DNA of 64,000 nt from RPQJ01 sp035554635 (GCA_035554635.1 DATMIB010000067.1:1-64000), one strand, 5' to 3'; positions 38,921 to 48,142 are shown, numbered from the stretch's first letter. Notes: a model not told the origin generated them from the letters alone. Program-made: numbers and translations.

Positions 38921-39925
38921 TTAGAGGATGTCGCGGTCGTCGTCGCGCTTGAGGCCCGTGGGCGGCCAGTTGTCGAGACGCATGCCGAGCGTGAGGCCGT
39001 GGCTCTCGAGCACTTCCTTGATCTCGGTGAGCGACTTCTTGCCGAGGTTCGGCGTGCGCAGCAGCTCGACTTCGGTCTTCTGCACGAGGTCGCCGATGTA
39101 GTGGATGTTCTCGGCCTTGAGGCAGTTCGCGCTGCGGACCGTGAGCTCGAGCTCGTCGACCGGACGCAGCAGCAACGGGTCGAAGTGGTGATCGGCCGGA
39201 CGCGACTTCTCCTCGTCCTGGCCCTGCAGGTCGACGAAAACCGACAGCTGGTCCTTGAGGATGGAGCCGGCGCGACGGATCGCCTCTTCGGCGTCGATCG
39301 TGCCGTTGGTCTCGATGTCGATGATCAGCTTGTCGAGGTCGGTGCGCTGTTCGACGCGCGCGGCTTCGACGTTGTAGGTGACCTTGCGGATCGGGCTGAA
39401 CGACGCGTCGAGCAGCAGGCGGCCGATCGGGCGGCTCGCCTCCTCGAACGCGAGGCGCTGGCCGGCCGGGCGGTAACCGCGGCCCTTCTCGACCTTGAGC
39501 GTCATGTTGAGTTCGCCGGCCTTGGTCAGGTTGGCGATCACGAGCTCGGGGTTCAGGATCTCGACGTCGTGGTCGGCCTGGATGTCGCCGGCGCGGACCG
39601 GGCCCGGGCCCTTCTTCGACAGGCGCAGTTCCGACTCCTCGCGCGCGTTCAGGCGGATCGCGACGAGCTTGAGGTTCAGCAGGATGTCGACGACGTCCTC
39701 CTGGACGCCCTCGATGCTGGTGTACTCGTGGAGCACGCCGTCGATCTCGACTTCCGTGATGGCGCTGCCGGGCATCGACGAGAGCAGCACGCGACGCAGC
39801 GCGTTGCCGAGCGTGTGGCCGAAGCCCCGCTCGAACGGCTCGATCGTGATCTTGGCGTGACGCGGCGACGACGGGGTCACCTTCACCACGCGCGGACGGA
39901 GGAATTCCGCAACGGCTGACTGCAT
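38921..39925 (-). CDS. rpoA: DNA-directed RNA polymerase subunit alpha
   Basis: 334 aa. N-terminal assembly domain (ERGFGHTLGNALRRVLLSSMPG) and C-terminal domain (LTVRSANCLKAENIHYIGDLVQKTEVELLRTPNLGKKSL, containing the UP-element-binding Arg and Asn residues). ATG at 39925 yields MQSAVAEFLRPR, matching the E. coli MQGSVTEFLKPR; three upstream codons in frame were discarded. Part of rpsM-rpsK-rpsD-rpoA-rplQ. Confidence 0.98.
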   Translation of the reverse strand: MQSAVAEFLRPRVVKVTPSSPRHAKITIEPFERGFGHTLGNALRRVLLSSMPGSAITEVEIDGVLHEYTSIEGVQEDVVDILLNLKLVAIRLNAREESELRLSKKGPGPVRAGDIQADHDVEILNPELVIANLTKAGELNMTLKVEKGRGYRPAGQRLAFEEASRPIGRLLLDASFSPIRKVTYNVEAARVEQRTDLDKLIIDIETNGTIDAEEAIRRAGSILKDQLSVFVDLQGQDEEKSRPADHHFDPLLLRPVDELELTVRSANCLKAENIHYIGDLVQKTEVELLRTPNLGKKSLTEIKEVLESHGLTLGMRLDNWPPTGLKRDDDRDIL

Positions 39926-39998
39926 GTAAGTCACCTTGCCTGGTGGCCTTGAATTTTCGAGGCCCGGTCGGCGGTGGCCGACCGGGCCGGGGAATGGA

Positions 39999-40622
<624 letters not shown>

Positions 40623-40648
40623 TTACTTTTCCTCGACCGGAGCGCGCG

Positions 40649-41050
40649 TCAGACGCGGCGCTTCTTGGGCGGACGGCACCCGTTGTGCGGGATCGGCGTC
40701 ACGTCCTCGATGCTGGTGACCTTGAGGCCAGCGGCGTTCAGCGCGCGCACGGCCGATTCGCGACCCGGGCCCGGGCCACGGACCTTCACGTCGACGGTGC
40801 GGACGCCGTATTCCTGCGCGGCCACGCCGGCCTTCTCGGCAGCGACCTGCGCCGCGAACGGCGTGCTCTTGCGCGAGCCGCGGAAGCCGCAGCCGCCCGA
40901 GGTCGCCCACGAGAGCGTGTTGCCCTGGCGGTCGGTGATCGTGATGATCGTGTTGTTGAACGACGCGTGGACGTGCGCCACCGCGTCGGTCACCACGCGC
41001 TTGACCTTCTTGCGGGGCTTCGCTGCGCCAGACTTCTTGTCGTCAGCCAT
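40649..41050 (-). CDS. rpsK: 30S ribosomal protein S11
   Basis: 133 aa, platform protein contacting the Shine-Dalgarno duplex region. Contains AHVHASFNNTIITITD, SGGCGFRGSRKSTPFAAQ and the C-terminal IPHNGCRPPKKRRV hallmark. Basic Lys-rich N-terminus. Located 42 bp after rpsM and 26 bp before rpsD. Confidence 0.98.
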   Translation of the reverse strand: MADDKKSGAAKPRKKVKRVVTDAVAHVHASFNNTIITITDRQGNTLSWATSGGCGFRGSRKSTPFAAQVAAEKAGVAAQEYGVRTVDVKVRGPGPGRESAVRALNAAGLKVTSIEDVTPIPHNGCRPPKKRRV

Positions 41051-41092
41051 TCGAGTACAACCTTGTCGTGATCAGTGCCGGCCGGAGGCGGA

Positions 41093-41473
41093 TTACGCCT
41101 TGCCCGGAGGTGCGTTCAGCTTGACCGCGGCCTTGCGCGGGCCCTTGCGCGTGCGCGCATTGGTGCGCGTGCGCTGGCCACGCATGGGCAGGCCCTTGCG
41201 GTGCCGCAGGCCACGGTACGAACCGAGGTCCATGAGGCGCTTGATGTTCATCGCCACTTCGCGGCGGAGGTCGCCCTCGACCGGGAGCTTCGCGACCTGC
41301 GAACGCAGCGCGGCCACCTCGGCCTCGGTCAGGTCCTTCACCTTGGTGTCGGGCTTCACGCCAGCCGCCTCGCAGGCCAGCTTGGCCTGGGTGCGACCGA
41401 CGCCATAGATAGCGGTCAGCCCGATGACGACGTGCTTGTTCATCGGGATGTTGATGCCGGCTATACGGGCCAT
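41093..41473 (-). CDS. rpsM: 30S ribosomal protein S13
   Basis: 126 aa, head protein forming inter-subunit bridges with L5. MARIAGINIPMNKHVVIGLTAIYG start, helix-two-turn-helix region and C-terminal RGLRHRKGLPMRGQRTRTNARTRKGP that reaches the tRNAs. A predicted promoter (41507-41535) and GGAGTGAG ribosome binding site precede it, so it is likely the first gene of a separately startable alpha operon. Confidence 0.98.
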   Translation of the reverse strand: MARIAGINIPMNKHVVIGLTAIYGVGRTQAKLACEAAGVKPDTKVKDLTEAEVAALRSQVAKLPVEGDLRREVAMNIKRLMDLGSYRGLRHRKGLPMRGQRTRTNARTRKGPRKAAVKLNAPPGKA

Positions 41474-41506
41474 TTTTGGCTCACTCCGGGGCGCGAAAAG
41501 CGCGCG

Positions 41507-41535
41507 ATAGTATCAAAAAAACCAGGGACGATCAA
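41507..41535 (-). promoter_or_regulatory. Predicted alpha-operon promoter upstream of rpsM
   Basis: On the minus strand TTGATC (41535-41530), a 17-bp spacer with a T run, and TACTAT (41512-41507). The short leader then contains a perfect 5-bp hairpin GCGCG-CTTTT-CGCGC (41505-41491) just before the ribosome binding site of rpsM, a possible site for autogenous control. Confidence 0.6.
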
Positions 41536-41551
41536 TGCAAAAGCCGGGCCA

Positions 41552-41665
41552 TCAGCCCTGCCGCTGCTTGTGACGCTTGTCGCTGCAGATCACGTAGACC
41601 ACGCCGCGACGCCGGACCACCTTGCAGTTCTTGCAGATACGCTTGACCGAGGGACGAACTTTCAT
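41552..41665 (-). CDS. rpmJ: 50S ribosomal protein L36
   Basis: 37 aa: MKVRPSVKRICKNCKVV, then VIC and HKQRQG at the end. The zinc ligands C11, C14, C27 and H32 are present, so this is the C+ form. Located between secY (30 bp) and rpsM, its normal place at the end of the spc operon. Too short for most gene-length cut-offs. Confidence 0.97.
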   Translation of the reverse strand: MKVRPSVKRICKNCKVVRRRGVVYVICSDKRHKQRQG

Positions 41666-41695
41666 GGATTCACTCTCCGTTGCAGCCGGCGCGTC

Positions 41696-43039
41696 TCAGC
41701 GCACCTGGCCGGGCCGGCCGTAGCCGCGCAGGTTGGCCTTCTTCATGAGCCCCTCGTACTGGTGCGACATCAGGTGCGCCTGCAGCTGGGACATGAAGTC
41801 CATGATCACCACGACGATGATCATGAGCGAGGTGCCGCCGAAGTAGAACGGCACCTTGAACTGGGAAATCAGGATCTCGGGGATCAGGCAGACGAGCGTC
41901 ACGTACAGCGCGCCCCACACCGTCAGGCGGGTGAGGACCTTGTCGATGTACTCGGCCGTCTGCTGGCCCGGACGGATCCCGGGGATGAACGCGCCCGACT
42001 TCTTCAGGTTCTCCGACGTCTCGCGCGAGTTGAACACGAGCGCGGTGTAGAAGAAGCAGAAAAAGATGATCAGGCCCGCGTACAGCACCATGTGCACCGG
42101 CTGGCCGATGCCGAGGCTCGCGGCCACGTTCTGCAGCCAGGCGAAGTTCTCGTTGGTGCCGAACCAGCTCGCGATCGTCGCCGGGAACAGCAGCAGGCTC
42201 GAGGCGAAGATCGGCGGGATCACGCCCGACATGTTGAGCTTGAACGGCAGGTGCGTCGTGGTGCCGGCGAACACGCGGCGGCCCTGCTGGCGCTTGGCGT
42301 AGTTGACCGGGATGCGACGCTGGCCGCGCTCGACGAACACGACGAAGTACGTGACCGCCGCGATCATCAGGATCAGCAGCAGCGCGAGCGCCGGGTTGAT
42401 CTCGCCGTTGCGGACCAGCTCGAGCGTGCCGCCGATCGCCGCCGGCAGGCCCGCGACGATGCCCGCGAGGATGATCATCGAGATGCCGTTGCCGAGGCCG
42501 CGCTCGGTGATCTGCTCGCCGAGCCACATCAGGAACATGGTGCCCGCGACGAGCGTGATCGTCGCCAGGAACACGAACTGCGGGCCCGGGGCGATCACCA
42601 CGCCCTGGTTCTGGAACGCGACGGCCGCACCGGCGCCCTGGAACGCCGCGAGCGCGACGGTGCCCATGCGCGTGTAGCTCGTGAGCTTGCGCCGGCCCGC
42701 CTCGCCTTCCTTGCGCAGCGCCTGCAGCTGCGGCACGACCACGGCCATCATCTGCACGATGATCGAGGCCGAGATGTACGGCATCACGCCGAGCGCGAAG
42801 ATCGACAGGCGCTGCAGCGCGCCACCCGAGAACATGTTGAACATGCTCAGGATGGTGCCGGCCTGGTCCTGGAAGAAACGCGCGAGCGCGACCGGATCGA
42901 TGCCCGGCACGGGGATGAACGTGCCGATGCGATAGACGATCAGGCCGCCGATCAGGAAGAAGAATCTCCTCCTGAGCTCGGTCAACCGGGTCGCCTCGCC
43001 AAAGGCGGCGACCGGGTTGTTGGAGATCGGGTTGGCCAC
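41696..43039 (-). CDS. secY: Preprotein translocase subunit SecY
   Basis: Channel subunit of the SecYEG translocon, 447 aa with ten membrane segments. GTG start at 43039 (VANPISNN). RKEGEAGRRKLTSYTRMGT in the cytoplasmic loop 2-3, the plug/pore region (FIPVPGIDP, SGGALQRLSIFALGVMPYI) and the C-terminal YEGLMKKANLRGYG are typical. It follows rplO at 40 bp in the spc operon. Confidence 0.98.
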   Translation of the reverse strand: MANPISNNPVAAFGEATRLTELRRRFFFLIGGLIVYRIGTFIPVPGIDPVALARFFQDQAGTILSMFNMFSGGALQRLSIFALGVMPYISASIIVQMMAVVVPQLQALRKEGEAGRRKLTSYTRMGTVALAAFQGAGAAVAFQNQGVVIAPGPQFVFLATITLVAGTMFLMWLGEQITERGLGNGISMIILAGIVAGLPAAIGGTLELVRNGEINPALALLLILMIAAVTYFVVFVERGQRRIPVNYAKRQQGRRVFAGTTTHLPFKLNMSGVIPPIFASSLLLFPATIASWFGTNENFAWLQNVAASLGIGQPVHMVLYAGLIIFFCFFYTALVFNSRETSENLKKSGAFIPGIRPGQQTAEYIDKVLTRLTVWGALYVTLVCLIPEILISQFKVPFYFGGTSLMIIVVVIMDFMSQLQAHLMSHQYEGLMKKANLRGYGRPGQVR

Positions 43040-43079
43040 GCGTGAGTCCTGGTTGAGTTCGGTTGCGAGGGGCGAAGGC

Positions 43080-43526
43080 TCAGGCCGCCGCCACTTCCAC
43101 GACCTTGCCGCCGGCCGCTTCGATCGCTGCCTTGGCGCCCTTGGTCACGCCGACGCCGCTCACCGTGTACGCCGCCTTCACGTCGCCCGAGAGGACGATC
43201 TTGGCGTGCAGCGTGTCGGCCGGAACGAGGTTCGCGGCCTTGAGCGTGGCGAGGTCGACGTTGCCGCCCTCGACCTTGTGCAGCTCGGAGAGACGCACTT
43301 CGGCCGTCCGGCGGCCCAGCGCCGAGCGGAAGCCGATCTTCGGCAGGCGGCGCTGCAGGGGCATCTGGCCGCCTTCGAAGCCGACCTTGTGATAGCCGCC
43401 CTTGCGCGCGCGCTGGCCCTTGACGCCGCGGCCGCAGGTCTTGCCCTGGCCGGCGGACGCGCCGCGGCCGACGCGGGTGCGCGCCTTCTTGCTGCCCGGG
43501 GCCGGGCCGATGCTGTTCAGTTTCAT
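43080..43526 (-). CDS. rplO: 50S ribosomal protein L15
   Basis: 148 aa, late-assembly large-subunit protein. MKLNSIGPAPGSKKARTRVGRG start and GGQMPLQRRLPKIGF motif are diagnostic. ATG at 43526 lies 7 bp after the rpmD stop; the longer frame upstream is not supported. Confidence 0.98.
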   Translation of the reverse strand: MKLNSIGPAPGSKKARTRVGRGASAGQGKTCGRGVKGQRARKGGYHKVGFEGGQMPLQRRLPKIGFRSALGRRTAEVRLSELHKVEGGNVDLATLKAANLVPADTLHAKIVLSGDVKAAYTVSGVGVTKGAKAAIEAAGGKVVEVAAA

Positions 43527-43533
43527 GGTTCGA

Positions 43534-43728
43534 TCACGCCTCTTCGACGCGGAACAGGTGCCGCGACGCATTCAGCATGCCGCGGATTTCCTTGGTGTCC
43601 GGAACGGTCACCGTCTGGTTCATGCGGCGCAGACCGAGGCCACGCACCGTGGCGCGGTGGCGGGCGATCTGACCGTAGGGGCTCTTCACGAGCGTCACCT
43701 TGACGCTCTTGACGCTTTCGTTGGCCAT
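43534..43728 (-). CDS. rpmD: 50S ribosomal protein L30
   Basis: 64 aa. KVTLVKSPYGQIARHRATVRGLGLRRMNQTV is the family core. ATG at 43728 follows the rpsE stop by 11 bp. Normal position between rpsE and rplO; the frame continues upstream but only as a shadow of rpsE. Confidence 0.97.
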   Translation of the reverse strand: MANESVKSVKVTLVKSPYGQIARHRATVRGLGLRRMNQTVTVPDTKEIRGMLNASRHLFRVEEA

Positions 43729-43739
43729 GTCGGTGTCAC

Positions 43740-44246
43740 TCAACCAGTGATTTCGGCGATCGACTTGCCGCGCTTGGCGGCAATGCGATCGGGCGACGGC
43801 ACGTTCGTGAGCGCGTTCATCGTCGCGCGCACCACGTTGATCGGATTGCGCGAGCCGTACGACTTCGCGAGCACGTTGCGCACGCCGGCGCACTCGAACA
43901 CCGCGCGCATGCTGCCGCCCGCGATGACGCCCGTACCGTCGGCGGCCGGCTGCATGTACACCTTCGAGGTGCCGTGCTTGCCGACGACCGCGAAGTGCAG
44001 CGTGGCATTGCGCAGGCTCACGTTGACGAGGTTCTTGCGCGCCTGCTGCATCGCCTTCTGGATGGCGACCGGCACTTCACGAGCCTTGCCGTAGCCGAAG
44101 CCGACGCGGCCGTTGCCGTCGCCGACGACGGTCAGCGCCGTGAAGCCGAACTGCTTGCCGCCCTTCACGGTCTTGGACACGCGGTTGACGGTCACGAGCT
44201 TCTCGATGAACTCGTCCTGGGCCGCGACTTTTTCGATCCTAGCCAT
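43740..44246 (-). CDS. rpsE: 30S ribosomal protein S5
   Basis: 168 aa; helps maintain decoding fidelity with S4 and S12. The S5 N-terminal dsRBD-like domain (VNRVSKTVKGGKQFGFTALTVVGDGNGRVGFGYGKAREVP) and C-terminal domain (GVIAGGSMRAVFECAGVRNVLAKSYGSRNPINVV) are complete. 23 bp from rplR. Confidence 0.98.
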   Translation of the reverse strand: MARIEKVAAQDEFIEKLVTVNRVSKTVKGGKQFGFTALTVVGDGNGRVGFGYGKAREVPVAIQKAMQQARKNLVNVSLRNATLHFAVVGKHGTSKVYMQPAADGTGVIAGGSMRAVFECAGVRNVLAKSYGSRNPINVVRATMNALTNVPSPDRIAAKRGKSIAEITG

Positions 44247-44269
44247 TGCTGCTCCTGGAACCTTGCGGC

Positions 44270-44620
44270 TCAGAACTCGAGACCGGCTTCACGCGCGGCA
44301 TCGGCGAGCGCCTTGATGCGCCCGTGGTACTTGAAGCCCGAACGGTCGAACGCGACCTGCGTGACGCCCTTGGCCTTCGCCCGTTCGGCGATGACCCGGC
44401 CCACGGCCTTGGCGGCCTCGATGTTGCCGGTGCCCTTGAGGCCCTCGGCGACGTCCTTCTGCAGGGTCGACGCGCTCGCGACCACGTTCGACTCCGGGTC
44501 GAACACCTGCGCGTAGATGTGCTGCGCGGTGCGGTGCACCGAGAGGCGCATCGCGCGCAGCTCGTGGATCTTGGCGCGCGCCGGGCGGGCGCGCTTCAGA
44601 CGGCTGACTTTCTTTTGCAT
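44270..44620 (-). CDS. rplR: 50S ribosomal protein L18
   Basis: 116 aa; binds 5S rRNA with L5 and L25. MQKKVSRLKRARPARAKI start and FDRSGFKYHGRIKALADAAREAGLEF end are typical. An alternative ATG at 44635 (121 aa) overlaps the rplF stop as TAATG and could support re-initiation; I prefer 44620 because it matches family length. Confidence 0.96.
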   Translation of the reverse strand: MQKKVSRLKRARPARAKIHELRAMRLSVHRTAQHIYAQVFDPESNVVASASTLQKDVAEGLKGTGNIEAAKAVGRVIAERAKAKGVTQVAFDRSGFKYHGRIKALADAAREAGLEF

Positions 44621-44634
44621 GGTCGCTGCACCCA

Positions 44635-45168
44635 TTACTTCTTCTTCGTTTCCTTGAGCTCGATGCGCTCACCGGAATAACGAACGCCCTTGCCCTTGTA
44701 GGGCTCCGGGGCACGATAGGCGCGGATTTCCGCGGCCACCTGGCCGACCTGCTGCTTGTCGGCGCCCTTGACGAGAATTTCCGTCTGCGTGGGCGTCTCG
44801 ATCGTGATGCCTTCCGGCACGTCGTACTCGACCGGGTGCGAGAAGCCGAGCGTGAGGTTCAGCTTCTTGCCGGCCGCGGCGGCGCGGTAGCCGACGCCGA
44901 CGAGCTCGAGCTTCTTCTCGTAGCCCTTCGACACGCCCTCGGCGCAGTTGGCGATGTGCGCGCGCAGCGAACCGGCGTGCATCAGCGCTTCCTTGGTGCG
45001 CTCGGCGATCTCGACGCGCACGCTCTGCCCTTCCTGCACCAGGCTCAGGCCCGCGCGCAGCGGGAGCTTGAGGGCGCCCTTGGCACCCTTGACGGTGACG
45101 GCGCCGCCGTCGACCGTGGCGGTCACGCCCTTCGGCAGTTCGACCGGCCTCTTAGCAACTCGTGACAT
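44635..45168 (-). CDS. rplF: 50S ribosomal protein L6
   Basis: 177 aa with two L6 repeats; located near the sarcin-ricin loop and factor-binding site. MSRVAKRPVELPKGVTATV start and the C-terminal PEPYKGKGVRYSGERIELKETKKK are hallmark. 30 bp after rpsH. Confidence 0.98.
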   Translation of the reverse strand: MSRVAKRPVELPKGVTATVDGGAVTVKGAKGALKLPLRAGLSLVQEGQSVRVEIAERTKEALMHAGSLRAHIANCAEGVSKGYEKKLELVGVGYRAAAAGKKLNLTLGFSHPVEYDVPEGITIETPTQTEILVKGADKQQVGQVAAEIRAYRAPEPYKGKGVRYSGERIELKETKKK

Positions 45169-45198
45169 GGTCTTGTGTCCTGTATCCGTGCCCGTGCC

Positions 45199-45594
45199 TT
45201 ACGACACGATGCAGAGCACTTCGCCGCCGTGGCCGGCTGCACGGGCTTCGCGGTCCGTCATCACGCCCTTGGAGGTCGAGATGATCGCCACGCCCATGCC
45301 GCCGAGGATCTTCGGCAGCTCGTCCTTCGCCTTGTAGACACGCAGGCCGGGGCGGCTGACGCGCTCGAGGCGGTCGATGACCGGGCGGCCCTGGTAGTAC
45401 TTCAGGCGTACGCGGACGGTCGGCTTCGCCTCGCCGTCGTCGACGGCGAAGTCCTCGATGTAACCTTCGTCCTTAAGCACCTTCGCCAGGGCCAGCTTGA
45501 TCCGCGACGAGGGCGCGGCGATCTCGGGCTTGCCCGAGAGCTGGCCGTTGCGGATGCGGGTCAGGAAGTCCGCGATGGGGTCCGTCATGCTCAT
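45199..45594 (-). CDS. rpsH: 30S ribosomal protein S8
   Basis: 131 aa; binds 16S rRNA helix 21 and in E. coli represses the spc operon by binding near rplE. MSMTDPIADFLTRIRNGQ start and GMGVAIISTSKGVMTDREA end are typical. Confidence 0.98.
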   Translation of the reverse strand: MSMTDPIADFLTRIRNGQLSGKPEIAAPSSRIKLALAKVLKDEGYIEDFAVDDGEAKPTVRVRLKYYQGRPVIDRLERVSRPGLRVYKAKDELPKILGGMGVAIISTSKGVMTDREARAAGHGGEVLCIVS

Positions 45595-45615
45595 GCTGTT
45601 GCTCCAGTACCCGGC

Positions 45616-45921
45616 TTACCAGCTGGCCTTGCCGAGGCCCGGGATGTCGCCGCGCATCGTCGCTTCGCGCAGCTTCTGCCGCCCGAGACCGAACTTGCGG
45701 TAGACGCCACGGGAGCGGCCGGTGATCGCGCAGCGCTTGCGCACGCGCGAGGCCGCCGAATCGCGCGGCAGGGCGTTGAGCTTGCGCTGCGCCTCTTCCC
45801 GCTCGGAGTCGGTCGACTTCGGGCTGCGGATGGTCTCCTTGAGCTGGGCGCGCTTGGCAGCGTGCTGCTTCACGAGCTTCTCACGGCGCTTCTCGCGCTC
45901 GATCATGCTGGTCTTCGCCAT
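45616..45921 (-). CDS. rpsN: 30S ribosomal protein S14 (zinc-independent type)
   Basis: 101 aa, the long C-minus form without a CxxC zinc motif: MAKTSMIEREKRREKLVKQH start and ITGRSRGVYRKFGLGRQKLREA end. Between rplE (15 bp) and rpsH (21 bp). Confidence 0.98.
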   Translation of the reverse strand: MAKTSMIEREKRREKLVKQHAAKRAQLKETIRSPKSTDSEREEAQRKLNALPRDSAASRVRKRCAITGRSRGVYRKFGLGRQKLREATMRGDIPGLGKASW

Positions 45922-45936
45922 CTCTTTGTTCCTGTC

Positions 45937-46476
45937 CTACTTGCGGAACGGGAAGTTGAAGGACTCGAGCAGCGCGCGACCTTCACGGTCGTCGCGTGCC
46001 GAAGTCGTGATCGTGATGTCCATCCCGCGGATCGCGTCGACCTGGTCGTAGGCGATCTCGGGGAAGATGATCTGTTCCTTGACGCCGAACGTGTAGTTGC
46101 CACGGCCGTCGAACGAGCGGGCCGACACGCCGCGGAAGTCGCGGATGCGCGGCATCGCCACGTTGATGAGGCGGTCGAGGAACTCGTACATGCGGGCGCC
46201 GCGCAGCGTCACGCGCGCGCCGACCGGCACGCCCGCGCGCAGCTTGAACGACGCGATCGCCATGCGCGACTTGGTCACGACCGGCTTCTGGCCGGTGAGC
46301 GCGGTCAGGTCCGACACGGCTCCGTCCATGGCCTTCTTGTCGGCCACGGCCTCGCCCACGCCCATGTTCACCGTGATCTTGGTGATCCTGGGCACCTGCA
46401 TCGTGTTCGCGACGCCGAGGCTCTGCTTGAGCTCGGGCACGACCTTCTCGCGGTAAATCTGCTGCAGCCTTGCCAT
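45937..46476 (-). CDS. rplE: 50S ribosomal protein L5
   Basis: 179 aa; binds 5S rRNA and contacts P-site tRNA and S13. MARLQQIYREKVVPELKQSLG start, TGQKPVVTKSRMAIASFKLR and RGMDITITTSARDDREGRALLESFNFPF end. 16 bp after rplX. Confidence 0.98.
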   Translation of the reverse strand: MARLQQIYREKVVPELKQSLGVANTMQVPRITKITVNMGVGEAVADKKAMDGAVSDLTALTGQKPVVTKSRMAIASFKLRAGVPVGARVTLRGARMYEFLDRLINVAMPRIRDFRGVSARSFDGRGNYTFGVKEQIIFPEIAYDQVDAIRGMDITITTSARDDREGRALLESFNFPFRK

Positions 46477-46492
46477 CTCAGATGACCTCGGA

Positions 46493-46807
46493 TCAGGCGT
46501 CCACGACTTCGTCGTTGGACTTGAAGTAGCGCACGCGACGGCCGTCGGCGAGCGTGCGGATGCCGACGCGATCGCCCTTCTTCGCGACCGGGTTCCAGAG
46601 CTGCACGTTCGAGAGCTGGAGGGCAGCCTCCTTCTCGACGATGCCGCCCTGCGTGCCCTTCTGCGGGTTCGGACGCGTGTGGCGCTTGACCATGTTGATG
46701 TTCTCGACGAGCACCTTCTCGCCGAGCACCTTGATGACGGTGCCGCGCCGGCCCTTGTCGCGGCCGGTGATGACGACGACCTCGTCGCCCTTGCGGATCT
46801 TGTTCAT
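46493..46807 (-). CDS. rplX: 50S ribosomal protein L24
   Basis: 104 aa assembly-initiator protein with a KOW motif: MNKIRKGDEVVVITGRDKGRRGTVIKVL, then NMVKRHTRPNPQKGTQGGI. 25 bp after rplN. Confidence 0.98.
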   Translation of the reverse strand: MNKIRKGDEVVVITGRDKGRRGTVIKVLGEKVLVENINMVKRHTRPNPQKGTQGGIVEKEAALQLSNVQLWNPVAKKGDRVGIRTLADGRRVRYFKSNDEVVDA

Positions 46808-46832
46808 GTCCTGTTCCTCGATCCCTGCGCGC

Positions 46833-47201
46833 TCAGAGCACTTCCGGCGCGAGCGAGATGATCTTCATGAACTGCGCCGTGCGCAGTTCGCGGGTGACCG
46901 GTCCGAAGATACGGGTGCCGATCGGCTCGAGCTTGTTCGTGAGCAGCACCGCGGCGTTGCCGTCGAAGCGGATCAGCGAACCGTCGGGGCGGCGCACGCC
47001 GAAGGCGGTGCGGACGACGACGGCGTCGTAGACCTCACCCTTCTTGACCTTGCCGCGCGGTATCGCGTCCTTGACGCTGACCTTGATCACGTCACCGACG
47101 GTGGCATAGCGGCGCTTGGAGCCGCCGAGCACCTTGATGCACATGAGACGCTTGGCGCCGCTGTTGTCGGCGGCCGCGAGCATGGTACGCATCTGGATCA
47201 T
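46833..47201 (-). CDS. rplN: 50S ribosomal protein L14
   Basis: 122 aa; inter-subunit bridge protein and docking site of RsfS, which is also encoded in this window. MIQMRTMLAAADNSGAKRLMCIKVLGGSKRRYATVGD start. First gene of the spc operon in E. coli; here 31 bp after rpsQ with no obvious separate promoter. Confidence 0.98.
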   Translation of the reverse strand: MIQMRTMLAAADNSGAKRLMCIKVLGGSKRRYATVGDVIKVSVKDAIPRGKVKKGEVYDAVVVRTAFGVRRPDGSLIRFDGNAAVLLTNKLEPIGTRIFGPVTRELRTAQFMKIISLAPEVL

Positions 47202-47232
47202 TGCTGGAGTCCTCTGCTCTTGCTGCTGCGGC

Positions 47233-47514
47233 TCAGACGGCGCCGGCGGGCTTGACGACGCGCACGACCTTCCAGGACTTGCGGGCCGAAAGGCGGCGGC
47301 ACTCGACGATGTCGACGACGTCGCCTTCCTTGCACTCCGAGGCCTCGTCGTGGGCGAGGAGCTTGGTCGTGCGACGCACGTACTTGCCGTAGCGCTCGTG
47401 CTTGACGAGGCGCTCGACCGTCACGGCGACCGTCTTCTGCGCCTTCGCGCTGACGACCGTGCCGGTCAGCGTGCGCTCGGACGCCTGCTGCTGGGCCTGC
47501 TGCTGCTCGCTCAT
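47233..47514 (-). CDS. rpsQ: 30S ribosomal protein S17
   Basis: 93 aa; OB-fold protein of the small-subunit body. MSEQQQAQQQAS forms a Gln-rich lead before TLTGTVVSAKAQKTVAVTVERLVKHERYGKYVRR. ATG at 47514 overlaps the rpmC stop by one base (TGATG); a GTG one codon earlier is possible. Confidence 0.97.
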   Translation of the reverse strand: MSEQQQAQQQASERTLTGTVVSAKAQKTVAVTVERLVKHERYGKYVRRTTKLLAHDEASECKEGDVVDIVECRRLSARKSWKVVRVVKPAGAV

Positions 47515-47729
47515 CACTTGCCACCCTTGTTCGCGACCGCGGCGCGCGCCTGCTCGCCGAGGATCGTCTTCACGCGCGCCACGTTGCGGCGCACCTTGCC
47601 GAACTGGTCAGGCTTCGCGGCCTGGCCGGACGCCTGCGCCATGCGCAGGTTGAACTGCTCGCGGCGCAGCTTGAGGAGTTCCTCGCGCAGGTCCGACGGG
47701 CTCTTGCTACGGAGATCTTTCGCCTTCAT
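47514..47729 (-). CDS. rpmC: 50S ribosomal protein L29
   Basis: 71 aa helical hairpin protein next to the tunnel exit. MKAKDLRSKSPSDLREELLKLRREQFNLRMA start and KVRRNVARVKTILGE end. Both ends overlap neighbours by one base (TGATG), so rplP-rpmC-rpsQ are translationally coupled. Confidence 0.97.
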   Translation of the reverse strand: MKAKDLRSKSPSDLREELLKLRREQFNLRMAQASGQAAKPDQFGKVRRNVARVKTILGEQARAAVANKGGK

Positions 47730-48142
47730 CAGCGCACCTGTCGCTTGACGAACATCGTCTCGACCGAGAGCTTCGACGCGGCCAGGCGGAACGCCTCGCG
47801 CGCGATGTCCTCGGTCACGCCTTCCATCTCGAAGAGCACCTTGCCGGGCTGCACGCGCGCGACGTAGTACTCGACGTTGCCCTTGCCCGAGCCCATGCGG
47901 ACTTCGAGGGGCTTCTTGCTGACCGGCACGTCCGGGAACACCCGGATCCACACCTGGCCGCCGCGCTTGACGTAGCGCGTCATCGCGCGACGGGCGGCTT
48001 CGATCTCGCGCGCCGTCATGCGGGCGCGGCTGGTCGCCTTCAGTCCGAAGTCGCCGAACGCGACGCTCGAGCCGCGCTGGGCCAGGCCGCCGTTGCGGCC
48101 CTTGAACTGCTTGCGATACTTGGTTCGCTTGGGTTGCATCAT
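47729..48142 (-). CDS. rplP: 50S ribosomal protein L16
   Basis: 137 aa; organises the A-site tRNA region. MMQPKRTKYRKQFKGRNGG start aligns with the usual MLQPKRTK; ITAREIEAARRAMTR-type motif (MTAREIEAARRAMTRYVKRGG) and PGKVLFEMEGV are diagnostic. Confidence 0.98.
   Translation of the reverse strand: MMQPKRTKYRKQFKGRNGGLAQRGSSVAFGDFGLKATSRARMTAREIEAARRAMTRYVKRGGQVWIRVFPDVPVSKKPLEVRMGSGKGNVEYYVARVQPGKVLFEMEGVTEDIAREAFRLAASKLSVETMFVKRQVR

Noticed and set aside
41075..43045. 656-codon plus-strand frame opposite secY, rpmJ and rpsM
   Set aside because: It spans three well-conserved genes in antisense and has the biased composition (Arg, Asp, His, Leu) of antisense GC-rich DNA.
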